Of a DNA stretch of 64,000 nt, positions 54,015 to 63,083 are shown in pieces. The notes beneath the pieces were generated by a model. The model had not been told where the DNA came from. It did no database searches and saw only the letters and a list, made by a program, of their open reading frames with translations. How positions within the stretch are numbered: the first letter of the stretch is position 1; each line of letters begins with the position of its first letter. The translations under genes were made by a program, and so were the position numbers. Origin of the DNA: Trinickia acidisoli (GTDB taxonomy: Bacteria > Pseudomonadota > Gammaproteobacteria > Burkholderiales > Burkholderiaceae); NCBI RefSeq assembly GCF_017315725.1, contig NZ_JAFLRG010000002.1, positions 620,001-684,000 on the forward strand. Direction: 5' to 3'.

Positions 54015-54131
54015 GCAAGCACCTCTTTTCGATGAATTTGGAAATAAGAACGGCTCGATGCTACTCTCCCGTATGAAGTAAGTAATTGGCGGTCTGATGG
54101 ATACATAATCCGTAAAATCGGGAGAATAAAG

Positions 54132-55028
54132 ATGCAATCGTTGCGCGAGCTCGAAACCTTCGTGGCCATCGCCGAGGAGGGGAGCCTGACGGGCGCGGCG
54201 CGGCGGCTCGGCAGATCGCTGCAAGCGGTGAGCCGCGGCTTGCAGACGCTCGAAGGCGCGATGGGGGCGACGCTCGTCTTGCGCACGACGCGCACCTCGC
54301 AATTGAGCGCCGCCGGGGAGCGGTTCTATAGCCGCGTAAAGGCGATCCTTGCCGATCTCGAGATCGCGCAAACGGAATTGGCCGAAGATGCACAGCGATT
54401 GACGGGACGGTTGCGCGTGAACGCGCCGACGTTGTTCGGGCCGCGCTACGTCGTGCCGCTCATCGCCGAATTCTTGCAGCGTCACCCGGAGCTCACTGTC
54501 GCCGTTGCGCTCGCAGACGAGTTCAACGACCCGGCGACGAGCGGTGCCGACGTGACCGTGCGCATCGGCGAGACGCCCGATTCGCGTTTGGTGGCGCGCA
54601 AGCTGGCCGACGTCCGCCGGGTGACATTCGCGTCCGTCTCCTACCTCGCGGCGCACGGGCAGCCGCGCACGCCAGAGGATCTCGCATCGCATGCATGCGT
54701 CGTACGAACCGGCGTGGCAAACCCTTATCGCTGGAACTTCACGGCGCGTGCCGGCACGCCCGCCTCGGTCACGGTGGCCGGGCGCTTCGAAAGCGATCAG
54801 GTCGCGGCGGTCAACGCGGCCGTCATCGGCGGCCTCGGGGTCGGGCTCGCCGCGTTCTGGCAAATCCGCGACGCGCTCGAAGCCGATCGCGTGCGGATTG
54901 TGCTGCCCGAGTACGAACCGGCTCCGCTGCCGTTGTTTGCGCTATGGCTGCGCACGCACAAGATGCCGGCGCGTACGCGCTTGCTGATCGATTTCCTCGC
55001 GGCTCGGCTTGCCGGCGAGAAACTATGA
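54132..55028 (+). CDS. LysR-family regulator
   Basis: A 298-residue LysR regulator with the helix-turn-helix at residues 3-60 (LETFVAIAEEGSLTGAARRL) and a ligand domain of the CrgA/DsdC-like type (NAPTLFGPRYVVPLIAEF). It is divergent from the MFS transporter gene and most likely regulates that unit. Confidence 0.9.
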   Translation: MQSLRELETFVAIAEEGSLTGAARRLGRSLQAVSRGLQTLEGAMGATLVLRTTRTSQLSAAGERFYSRVKAILADLEIAQTELAEDAQRLTGRLRVNAPTLFGPRYVVPLIAEFLQRHPELTVAVALADEFNDPATSGADVTVRIGETPDSRLVARKLADVRRVTFASVSYLAAHGQPRTPEDLASHACVVRTGVANPYRWNFTARAGTPASVTVAGRFESDQVAAVNAAVIGGLGVGLAAFWQIRDALEADRVRIVLPEYEPAPLPLFALWLRTHKMPARTRLLIDFLAARLAGEKL

Positions 55029-55161
55029 GACGTCTTCGCGCGTTCTGAAGGACGAGCCAAGCATCGCTCGTCCACGAGCAAGCCGCCGACGCGCCGACCT
55101 CGAACGGCGTAGAATGCGCGTCGTCGCCGTTCGCGCGTTGTTAGAGGAGTGGCCGCCCATC

Positions 55162-56070
55162 ATGACCGAATCGGAATCGCCCGCTTCGATTCGACTGCCC
55201 GAGCTTTCGTCTCATGCGCAGGCGGGCGGCGCCGCGGCGCTCGATGCCCTCTGCGAGTTCGTTGCGACGCACGCGCGGCTGTTCGTCTTGACGGGTGCGG
55301 GCGTGAGCGTGGCGTCCGGCATTCCCGGCTATCGCGATCTGAAGGGCGATTGGATGCGCGCGCAACCGATTCAATGGCAGGCGTTTCGCGATTCCGAGCA
55401 CGCGCGGCGCCGATATTGGGCGCGCAGCATGGTCGGCTGGCCGATGCTCGCTCAGGCGCAACCGAATGCGGCTCATCGCGCGCTGGCGCAGCTCGGCGCC
55501 GCGGGCCGCATTGGACGTCTCGTGACGCAGAACGTCGATGGCCTTCATCAACGAGCGGGGAGCGCCGATGTCGTCGAACTGCACGGCAGTATCGATGAAG
55601 TGCTGTGCCTCGCCTGCGGCATTCGCCATCCGCGCGCCGCGATCCAAATGCTGCTGTTGCGTGACAATCCGGCGCTTGCCGACGCAAGCGCGGTGGCAAG
55701 CGCCGATGGCGATGCCCATTTGGAGTGGGCGGCGCTCGACGTGTTTCGTGTGCCGACGTGCCCGCACTGCAACGGCATGCTCAAGCCCGACGTGGTCTTC
55801 TTCGGCGAGAACGTGCCGCACGAACGCGTCGCCGCGGCCATGCAAGCGCTTCAGGCCGCTGATGCAATGCTCGTCGTCGGCTCGTCGCTGATGGTGTTTT
55901 CCGGCTATCGTTTTTGCACGTGGGCGGCACGCGCGGGCACGCCGATTGCCGCAGTCAATATTGGACTCACGCGTGCCGATGCACTTTTTTCGTTGAAGGT
56001 GGAGGTGCCGTGCGACGAGGCGCTGTCCGCGTTGGCTGCGTGCATTGCCCCCTCGGTCTCGAATCGTTGA
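55162..56070 (+). CDS. Sir2-family NAD-dependent deacylase
   Basis: A 302-residue sirtuin that removes acyl groups from lysines using NAD. It has GAGVSVASGIPGYRD near residue 46, TQNVDGLHQRAGS near 123, the catalytic histidine in ELHGSID near 141, and zinc-binding pairs CLAC and CPHC near 150 and 203. The start at 55162 follows GAGGAG by 12 bases. It precedes gnd by 65 bases on the same strand. Confidence 0.88.
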   Translation: MTESESPASIRLPELSSHAQAGGAAALDALCEFVATHARLFVLTGAGVSVASGIPGYRDLKGDWMRAQPIQWQAFRDSEHARRRYWARSMVGWPMLAQAQPNAAHRALAQLGAAGRIGRLVTQNVDGLHQRAGSADVVELHGSIDEVLCLACGIRHPRAAIQMLLLRDNPALADASAVASADGDAHLEWAALDVFRVPTCPHCNGMLKPDVVFFGENVPHERVAAAMQALQAADAMLVVGSSLMVFSGYRFCTWAARAGTPIAAVNIGLTRADALFSLKVEVPCDEALSALAACIAPSVSNR

Positions 56071-56135
56071 AGGTCATTTCGTCATGACGTGCGGCGAACG
56101 ATGCCGGCACGTCGGTATCTTGGAGAATTCGACAC

Positions 56136-57545
56136 ATGAGCAAACCAGCCATTGGCGTCGTCGGCCTCGCGGTGATGGGCCGCAATCTAGCGCTGAACAT
56201 CGAAAGCCGCGGCTATACCGTCGCGGTCTACAACCGCAGTAGCGCGAAGACGGACGAGCTCGTCGCGCAATTTCCCGATCGCAAGCTCGTGCCGGCGCAA
56301 TCGCTCGAACAGTTCGTCGGCTCGCTCGAAAAACCGCGACGTATTCTACTGATGGTCAAAGCCGGCGAACCCACCGATGCGACGATCGCTGCCCTCAAGC
56401 CGTTGCTCGACAAAGGCGACGTGCTGATCGACGGTGGCAATACCCACTTCACCGATACGATTCGCCGTAATCAGGAGCTTGCGCAGGCGGGGCTGCATTT
56501 CATCGGCACGGGCGTGTCGGGCGGCGAGGAAGGCGCGCTCAAGGGGCCCGCGATCATGCCGGGCGGACCGCGCGATGCCTACGATCTCGTCGCGCCGATC
56601 TTGACGCAGATTGCAGCGAAAGCGCCCGACGGCGAGCCTTGCGTGGCCTATATCGGCCCCGACGGCGCAGGCCACTTCGTGAAGATGGTGCACAACGGTA
56701 TCGAGTACGGCGATATGCAATTGATCGCCGAAAGCTATGCCGTGCTCAAGCAGGTGGCGGGGCTCTCGAACGCCGAGCTGGGAAAAGTCTATGCGCAATG
56801 GAACGAGGGTGAACTCGACAGCTATCTCATCGACATCACGGCCAAGATTTTCGGCAAGCGGGATGAGGAAACGGGCCGCGATCTTGTCGACGTGATCCTC
56901 GATCGCGCAGCGCAAAAGGGCACGGGCAAGTGGACGAGCCAGAATGCGCTCGATCTCGGCGTGCCGCTGCCGCTGATCACCGAGTCGGTCTTCGCGCGTG
57001 TGCTGTCGTCGCTGAAAACGCAGCGCGTCGCCGCGAGCAAGGTGTTGTCGGGGCCACAGACGAAGCCGTTCGCCGGCGATCGCACCGCCTTCATCGAAGC
57101 CGTGCGCCGCGCGCTTTATCTGAGCAAAGTGATCTCCTATGCACAGGGCTTTGCGCAGTTGCGCGCGGCCTCGGAAGAGTATCGATGGAGCCTCGATTTC
57201 GGCGGCATCGCCAAGATATTCCGAGCAGGTTGCATCATCCGGGCGCGATTCCTGCAGAAGATCACCGATGCTTATACGCATGATCCGGCGCTCGCGAATC
57301 TGCTGCTCGACCCTTATTTCCGGGAGATTTCGGAACACTATCAGGCCGCGCTGCGCGAGATCGTCGTGGCGGCCGTCACAGCCGGGGTTGCGGTACCGGC
57401 ATTTGCTTCGGCGATCGCCTACTTCGACGCGTATCGGTCAGAGCGGCTGCCCGCGAACCTCGTGCAGGCGCAGCGCGATTTCTTCGGCGCCCATACGTTC
57501 GAGCGTATCGATCGCGAAGGCAGCTTTCATGCGACATGGGCTTAG
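56136..57545 (+). CDS. gnd: 6-phosphogluconate dehydrogenase
   Basis: Oxidises and decarboxylates 6-phosphogluconate to ribulose 5-phosphate with NADP, in the pentose phosphate pathway. The 469-residue protein has the Rossmann start GVVGLAVMGRNLALNIESRG, the GTGVSGGEEGA segment, KMVHNGIEYGDMQL with the catalytic lysine, and a normal C-terminal domain. GGAG precedes the ATG. This is the long, standard bacterial form. Confidence 0.96.
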   Translation: MSKPAIGVVGLAVMGRNLALNIESRGYTVAVYNRSSAKTDELVAQFPDRKLVPAQSLEQFVGSLEKPRRILLMVKAGEPTDATIAALKPLLDKGDVLIDGGNTHFTDTIRRNQELAQAGLHFIGTGVSGGEEGALKGPAIMPGGPRDAYDLVAPILTQIAAKAPDGEPCVAYIGPDGAGHFVKMVHNGIEYGDMQLIAESYAVLKQVAGLSNAELGKVYAQWNEGELDSYLIDITAKIFGKRDEETGRDLVDVILDRAAQKGTGKWTSQNALDLGVPLPLITESVFARVLSSLKTQRVAASKVLSGPQTKPFAGDRTAFIEAVRRALYLSKVISYAQGFAQLRAASEEYRWSLDFGGIAKIFRAGCIIRARFLQKITDAYTHDPALANLLLDPYFREISEHYQAALREIVVAAVTAGVAVPAFASAIAYFDAYRSERLPANLVQAQRDFFGAHTFERIDREGSFHATWA

Positions 57546-57754
57546 GCGATGAGTGCTGTGCCGCAGAGTGTGCAAAAAATGAGCAATTGAGGTGGTGTTT
57601 TATCGAGAAGCTTCCGGGCGATGCGTGGATTGTTGCTTCTTAAGAAATTCTATTTCGTCGAATTAGTGGTTTTCCCTAGGTGTTCGGCTGACTAGACTGT
57701 GGTCAATCGCTGCGGCACATCGCATGTGGCGAACCACAGTTTCGGAGGTTGATC

Positions 57755-58078
57755 ATGAAATCACTCGTGTATGCAATGGTGGCAGCTTCTGCTCTGTCGA
57801 TTCCGCTCGTTTCGTTCGCTCAATCGTCTGACAACGGTCCGGTGACTCGCGCGCAAGTGCGTCAGGACTTGATCAACGTGGAACAGGCCGGCTACAACCC
57901 GAGCGCTAGGAGCCCGAACTACCCCAACGACATTCAAGCGGCCGAGCAGCGCGTGAACGAAGGCCAAGGCGCGACCGGCTACGGCGGTGTGGCGGCGGGT
58001 TCGTCGCAGTCCGGCGCACCTGTGCAGTTGCATCCGACGAACGTCGACGGCGTGCACTCGCTGTATTACGGCCGTTAA
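57755..58078 (+). CDS. DUF4148 small exported protein
   Basis: A 107-residue protein with a signal peptide (cleavage after SFA near residue 23) and the DUF4148 pattern TRAQVRQDLINVEQAGYNP, typical of Burkholderiaceae genomes, where many copies exist. GGAGG at 57744-57748 lies 6 bases before the ATG. A rho-independent terminator follows. Function unknown; usually a periplasmic or surface stress-type protein. The 200 bases between gnd and this gene are A/T-rich and probably carry its promoter, but no clear box pair is visible. Confidence 0.87.
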   Translation: MKSLVYAMVAASALSIPLVSFAQSSDNGPVTRAQVRQDLINVEQAGYNPSARSPNYPNDIQAAEQRVNEGQGATGYGGVAAGSSQSGAPVQLHPTNVDGVHSLYYGR

Positions 58079-58144
58079 ACCGCATTGACGGAACGCGATC
58101 GCGCCCCATTGGTCTGAGCGTAGCGATCGGTTGAGTAGGACCGG

Positions 58145-58188
58145 CTGGCTCGCGGCTCCCGCAAGGGGGCCCGAGCCAGTTTTGTTTT
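58145..58188 (+). terminator. Rho-independent terminator after the DUF4148 gene
   Basis: An 8-bp stem CTGGCTCG (58145-58152) with its complement at 58172-58179, extended by G/C pairs inside, followed by TTTTGTTTT. Confidence 0.8.
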
Positions 58189-58358
58189 GCGTTTTTGGTT
58201 TTGCTCGCCTTTGGTTTTGCTTTTACGCGCCGGGATGTGCGATGCTCGGCGGGTACGATCGTGAAGGACGACAAATGTCCGAGTCGTCGGCGCAAGCGGT
58301 TTGTCAGGCTGCCGGCGGATCGGGTTCCCAAGACAAATGCATCGATCGAGGGCCGAGA

Positions 58359-59066
58359 GTGAAGACGGTGAGCATTCGTGCACGACAGCGCCTTGCGTGG
58401 GCGCCGGTTGCGCTGGCGTTGGCCGGCGTAACGTTTCTCGGAGGCTGTGCAACGGGCGATGAGTGGTTCGGCGGATCGCCGTTCGCTTCGCAGCCGCCTG
58501 CGCAGCAGCGGCCCGGCGTAGCGGCCGGCTACTATCGCGTCAATCCCGGCGACACGCTTCCCGGTATCGCGGCTGCATTTGGTCAGCGTGCGGACGACCT
58601 GGCGGCATGGAACAATCTGCCGCGCACAGCTATGCTGACGCCTGGGCAGGTGCTGCGCGTTGCGCCACCGCCGGGTGCCGGCGCATCTTCCGGCGAGGGC
58701 CTCGTCGTGCGCCCCGCGTGGCCGGCCTATGGGAAAGTCGTGCGGCTGACCGATGCGGGCAACGTCAAGGGCATCGTCATCACGGGGCAGCCCGGCGAGG
58801 TCGTGAAGGCATCGGCCGACGGGACCGTGATTTACGTGGGCACGGGGGTCGATCAATACAAGTCGCTCATCGTCGTCAAGCATGGTGGCGATGTCGTTTC
58901 AGGCTATGCGGTGAACGGCGACGTCATGGTGAAGGAAGGCGACCCTGTCATAAAGGGGCAGCCCATTGCACAAATGGGCGCCGACGCGTCGGGACGCGGC
59001 ACCCTCGAATTCGAAATCCGCAAGGCCGGCAAGCCTATCGATCCGCTCGCCTATCTGCCTCGCTGA
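58359..59066 (+). CDS. LysM/LytM (M23-like) lipoprotein, probably non-catalytic
   Basis: A 235-residue outer-membrane lipoprotein resembling NlpD: lipoprotein signal ending LGGC near residue 30, a LysM domain (YRVNPGDTLPGIAAAFGQRA) and a C-terminal LytM domain (VKHGGDVVSGYAVNGDVMV to EFEIRKAGKPIDP). The zinc-site histidines of active M23 enzymes are replaced (H-x-H before FEIR reads T-L-E), so it should activate amidases rather than cut. The GTG at 58359 with GAGG upstream places the signal at the N-terminus; an ATG at 58275 would bury it. Confidence 0.85.
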   Translation: MKTVSIRARQRLAWAPVALALAGVTFLGGCATGDEWFGGSPFASQPPAQQRPGVAAGYYRVNPGDTLPGIAAAFGQRADDLAAWNNLPRTAMLTPGQVLRVAPPPGAGASSGEGLVVRPAWPAYGKVVRLTDAGNVKGIVITGQPGEVVKASADGTVIYVGTGVDQYKSLIVVKHGGDVVSGYAVNGDVMVKEGDPVIKGQPIAQMGADASGRGTLEFEIRKAGKPIDPLAYLPR

Positions 59067-59102
59067 TCCGCTCACCTGGCGGGCACTGGCCGTGCTGGGT
59101 GC

Positions 59103-59342
59103 CTACGACATCGACGCCAGCAAGATCGCAAGCCGTTTCACGTGCGTGCGGAACGCCTCTAGCGAGTCGCGCTCGCCGGATGCACTCGGTTGCGGCTGCG
59201 TCGACAGTTCCGCGTGCGCTTTCAATTCGTCGGCGATTCTGCATCGCACGTCGGGCGGCAGCGCGCGGATGACCGATAGCGTCAGCAGTTCTTGCGCGTG
59301 AAGCATGCCGATGACCGAATGGATATTCGTTTGCGTTGTCAT
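59103..59342 (-). CDS. Small hypothetical protein
   Basis: A 79-residue soluble helical protein with no signal peptide and no recognised motif. GGAG 6 bases before the ATG at 59342 supports translation, and the composition is normal for this genome. It is convergent with the LytM lipoprotein gene and divergent from glgP. Confidence 0.6.
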   Translation of the reverse strand: MTTQTNIHSVIGMLHAQELLTLSVIRALPPDVRCRIADELKAHAELSTQPQPSASGERDSLEAFRTHVKRLAILLASMS

Positions 59343-59542
59343 ACCGATCTCCGTTGAGCGCCGACGGTCCTTTCATACTAGGCCGGTGCGCGCCGGGAGG
59401 CCAACGTTGCGCTCGAGCGCGAGGTCGCGAAGCGTTGCCTTCACGTCTGCGCAAAATGACGTAACCTGAATATTTCAGCGGTGAGCGTTCGGGGCCGCGT
59501 GTCAGCAAGGCGCATGCCGCTGTTTGCCCGAGGAGGTTTTCG

Positions 59543-61996
59543 ATGACAGCCGTCGATCTGGAATTCGACCAGCTCAACAGTACCGTCGATGCGCTGCGGC
59601 GCTCCATCTCTAATCGTTTGATGTACGGCGTCGGCAAAGACGCCGTTGCGGCTCGGCCGCAGGATTGGCTCAACGCCGCGGCGCTCGCCGTGCGCGACCG
59701 GCTCGTCGCGCGCTGGATGAAAACCACGCGGCAGCAATACGAGCAAGACGTCAAGCGTGTCTATTACCTGTCGATGGAGTTTCTCATCGGCCGCACGTTC
59801 ACGAACGCGTTGCTCGCTCTCGGAATCTACGATTCGATGAAGGAGGCCTTGGCGAGCCTAGGTGTCGATATGGAGGCCATGACCGATCTCGAGCCCGATG
59901 CCGCGCTCGGCAACGGCGGCCTCGGCCGCCTGGCTGCTTGTTTTCTCGATTCGATGGCAACGCTTGCCATTCCGGGGTTCGGCTACGGGATTCGATACGA
60001 GTACGGCATGTTCCGGCAGCAGATCGTCCGCGGCGAACAAGTCGAGACGCCCGACTATTGGCTGCGCGCGGGCAATCCTTGGGAGTTTCCGCGGCCCGAA
60101 GTGCAATACATCGTTCACTTCGGCGGGCGCACGATCGTGCACGACGGGCGCGTCGAATGGGTCGATACCGATCACGTCAGTGCGATGGCGTACGACACCG
60201 TGATCCCAGGCTTTGGCACGAGCGCGACGAATACGCTGCGGCTTTGGTCCGGCCGTGCGACCGAGGAACTCGATCTGTCCGCGTTCAATCAGGGCGATTA
60301 TCGCCGTGCCGTCGAAACGAAGGAGCATTCCGAGAACGTGTCGCGATTGCTGTACCCGGACGATTCCACGCCTGCCGGCCGCGAGTTGCGGCTACGCCAA
60401 GAGTACTTCTTCGTATCCGCGACGATGCAGGACCTGATTCGCCGCTATCAGCGCACGCACAGCACGTTCGGCCGTTTCGCGGAGAAAGTCGCGATTCACC
60501 TCAACGATACGCACCCGGTGCTGGCGATTCCCGAGTTGATGCGGTTGCTCGTCGACATTCATCACGTGCCATGGGATCGCGCGTGGAAAATAGTCCATCA
60601 AGTGTTTTCGTATACCAATCACACGTTGATGCCCGAAGCGCTCGAAACATGGGATGTCGACCTGCTTGCACGGTTGTTGCCGCGGCACCTCGAAATCATC
60701 TTCGAGATCAATGCCGATTTCCTGAAGGAAGCGAGCGAGCATTTCGGGCACGACCTCGAGGTGATTCGCCGTGTTTCGCTCGTCGACGAATATGGGCAAC
60801 GCCGCGTGCGCATGGCGCATCTGGCGATCGTCGCCAGCCAGAAGGTCAACGGCGTGTCGCAGCTCCATTCGCAATTAATGGAGCGCGAGTTCTTCAGCGA
60901 ATTCGCGCGCGTTTTCCCCGAGCGATTCACGAACGTGACGAACGGCATTACGCCGAGGCGCTGGCTTTCGCAAGCGAACCGCCCGCTGTCGCAATTGATC
61001 GACGCGCATATCGGCAAGCGCTGGCGCACCGATTTGTTCGAGCTCGGCAAGCTGCGCGCGCTCAAGGACGACAACGCGTTTACCTCGGAGTTTCGCGCGG
61101 CGAAGCGGCGCAACAAGATACGTCTCGCGCAGCGGCTGCTTCATGAGACGGGCTGCACGATTCACCCCGACGCGCTGTTCGATTTGCAAGTCAAACGGAT
61201 TCACGAGTACAAGCGGCAACTGCTCAACGTGCTGCACGTCATCGCTCGCTATAACCGCATTCGCGCGCGTCCGAACGACGATTGGGTGCCGCGCGTGGTC
61301 ATCTTCGCCGGTAAGGCGGCATCGGCGTACAAAATGGCGAAGACCATCATCAAGCTGATTGGCGACGTCAGCGAGAAGATCAATCACGATCCGCTCGTAG
61401 GCGATCGATTGAAGGTCGTGTTCGTGCCGAATTATGGCGTCAGCGTGGCGGAACTCATGATTCCCGCTGCCGATTTGTCGGAGCAAATCTCGATGGCCGG
61501 CACCGAGGCGTCGGGTACCGGCAACATGAAGCTCGCGTTGAATGGTGCCTTGACGATCGGCACGATGGACGGTGCCAACATCGAAATCTGCGAGGCGGTG
61601 GGGCGAGAGAATATGTTCATCTTCGGACACACGGCGGATGGCGTCGGGCAATTGCGCGCCTCCGGCTATCGGCCGCGCGAAATCTACGAGCACGACCCGC
61701 ACTTGCGGCTCGCGCTCGATCAGATCCGCTCCGGCTATTTCGCCGATGGCGACCCGCATCGCTTTTCCGACATCTTCCACACGCTCGTGGATTGGGGCGA
61801 CCACTACATGGTGCTGGCCGATTTTGCCGCGTTCGCCACTGCCCAAGATGCCGTGGATGCGCGCTTTCGCGATCCGCGCGCATGGACGGCCAGTGCGATC
61901 GAGAATGTGGCCGGCATGGGGCGATTTTCGTCCGACCGTACGATTGGCGAGTACGCACGCGACATTTGGCGCGTCAAGCCGCTGATGCTGGAGTAG
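59543..61996 (+). CDS. glgP: Glycogen/maltodextrin phosphorylase
   Basis: Cleaves alpha-1,4-glucans with phosphate to release glucose 1-phosphate. The 817-residue protein has the N-terminal RLMYGVGKD and LGNGGLGRLAACFLDSMA segments, the HLNDTHP motif, and the pyridoxal phosphate lysine in EASGTGNMKLALNGALTIG near residue 660. AGGAGG lies before the ATG at 59543. It stands without other glycogen genes here. A strong hairpin (61996-62021) at the stop codon, without a T-run, may protect the transcript end. Confidence 0.95.
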   Translation: MTAVDLEFDQLNSTVDALRRSISNRLMYGVGKDAVAARPQDWLNAAALAVRDRLVARWMKTTRQQYEQDVKRVYYLSMEFLIGRTFTNALLALGIYDSMKEALASLGVDMEAMTDLEPDAALGNGGLGRLAACFLDSMATLAIPGFGYGIRYEYGMFRQQIVRGEQVETPDYWLRAGNPWEFPRPEVQYIVHFGGRTIVHDGRVEWVDTDHVSAMAYDTVIPGFGTSATNTLRLWSGRATEELDLSAFNQGDYRRAVETKEHSENVSRLLYPDDSTPAGRELRLRQEYFFVSATMQDLIRRYQRTHSTFGRFAEKVAIHLNDTHPVLAIPELMRLLVDIHHVPWDRAWKIVHQVFSYTNHTLMPEALETWDVDLLARLLPRHLEIIFEINADFLKEASEHFGHDLEVIRRVSLVDEYGQRRVRMAHLAIVASQKVNGVSQLHSQLMEREFFSEFARVFPERFTNVTNGITPRRWLSQANRPLSQLIDAHIGKRWRTDLFELGKLRALKDDNAFTSEFRAAKRRNKIRLAQRLLHETGCTIHPDALFDLQVKRIHEYKRQLLNVLHVIARYNRIRARPNDDWVPRVVIFAGKAASAYKMAKTIIKLIGDVSEKINHDPLVGDRLKVVFVPNYGVSVAELMIPAADLSEQISMAGTEASGTGNMKLALNGALTIGTMDGANIEICEAVGRENMFIFGHTADGVGQLRASGYRPREIYEHDPHLRLALDQIRSGYFADGDPHRFSDIFHTLVDWGDHYMVLADFAAFATAQDAVDARFRDPRAWTASAIENVAGMGRFSSDRTIGEYARDIWRVKPLMLE

Positions 61997-62027
61997 CAGG
62001 GGCGAGGGCCCGCGCCCCTGCTGCTGC

Positions 62028-62051
62028 GACTACGACTACGACTACGACTAC
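62028..62051. repeat. GACTAC tandem repeat, four copies
   Basis: Four perfect copies of the 6-base unit GACTAC directly after the glgP hairpin. The last copy overlaps the stop codon of the convergent minus-strand gene. Confidence 0.85.
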
Positions 62052-62440
62052 TGGACAATCGTATTTCGGATCGATGCAAGCGCGCTTTGCAGCGCTTGCT
62101 CGACGCGTTTCACGAAATCCGAATCGGGGCTCGACAATGCTTCCCGATCCCCGCCTTGCGTCGAGACCACGAGCCGGTGCTTGATGTCCTGCGTGTACCA
62201 CGCGAGTATGCCGACGACGATCAGCATCGCACCGAGCGTGAGCGCCGCGCCGGATCTCGACACGCCACCTGCGATCGCGACGGCTAGGCCGGCCAGCGAA
62301 AGCGACAGCGGGAGGATTTTGTTTTTTTGAATCGTCTCGATGCGGGCGCCTTGAATCTCGCGCAACGAAAAAATCTGGCCGCCCGCGCTAAGCCCGTTGC
62401 GCGTGATCATGACGCCACGCTCGTTGAAAGTGTTATCCAT
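62048..62440 (-). CDS. DUF6232-like membrane protein
   Basis: A 130-residue protein with an N-terminal beta-type segment (FSLREIQGARIETIQKNK), two closely spaced membrane helices (about 43-80) and a C-terminal helix, the pattern of the DUF6232 family. It is convergent with glgP, with only a hairpin and a repeat between. Function unknown. Confidence 0.72.
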   Translation of the reverse strand: MDNTFNERGVMITRNGLSAGGQIFSLREIQGARIETIQKNKILPLSLSLAGLAVAIAGGVSRSGAALTLGAMLIVVGILAWYTQDIKHRLVVSTQGGDREALSSPDSDFVKRVEQALQSALASIRNTIVQ

Positions 62441-62537
62441 CGAGAGACAGGGGAATGGAGGTGATTGGCCTGCCAGCCTAGCAGAGAACGCGACAACGCG
62501 TCATTGGACAATGACGTCGCGGCTTGATTTTTGCAGT

Positions 62538-62792
62538 TCAGCCGACCTCGTCGACATAGACGCGCCCGGGAATATGCGACGCGACGAGCCGCGCAATATC
62601 CGTATCGGTATATTCCGCGGGTACGACGCAGCGATGCGAAGGCGCATCCTTGTGCATCGTCCATTCGACTAGCCGGTAGGTGCGCCCCCAGGGACGCTGC
62701 ACGGGCGTCGATACGCGGCAGCTTTGGACCGGTAAGGCATGCTCGCGCTTGAGCATCGTGCGCATATGCTTGAACACCGTATCTTCGATCAT
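62538..62792 (-). CDS. Small hypothetical protein
   Basis: An 84-residue basic soluble protein without signal peptide or recognised domain. The C-terminal half (VVPAEYTDTDIARLVASHI) has a normal amphipathic pattern, which suggests a real gene. The ATG at 62792 has no strong ribosome binding site. A minus-strand intrinsic terminator lies only 57 bases upstream of the start, which may regulate its expression by attenuation. Confidence 0.55.
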   Translation of the reverse strand: MIEDTVFKHMRTMLKREHALPVQSCRVSTPVQRPWGRTYRLVEWTMHKDAPSHRCVVPAEYTDTDIARLVASHIPGRVYVDEVG

Positions 62793-62848
62793 GGCCGTTT
62801 CCAGTTACGGCACCGCACGGGCCGTGCGGCCGCCACGCGTAGGGGAAC

Positions 62849-62876
62849 AAAAAAACGCCGCCGATGCTCCGGCGGC
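62849..62876 (-). terminator. Minus-strand intrinsic terminator in a leader region
   Basis: A 7-bp G/C stem (GCCGCCG at 62857-62863 with its complement at 62870-62876), 6-base loop, followed on the minus strand by seven T (62855-62849). No minus-strand gene lies to its right within the window, so it ends a short leader or small RNA transcript that begins in 62880-63080. Confidence 0.7.
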
Positions 62877-63083
62877 TCAACAGGGGTGGTATGGGCGCAT
62901 AGTCGCAGTGCAGAATTAAGCCAAACTTAAGGCGCGGGGCTCGGCGCATCGAGCCGTGTGCCACAAAGAGCGATAACCGCATGAAATAAAAGGATTTGTA
63001 TGCGCCGTGGCATGCGCTCGTGTATCACGGCGTTACACCTATTCACCCATACGCTCCGTAACCTTTGATCGAGAGGTGTTCCC

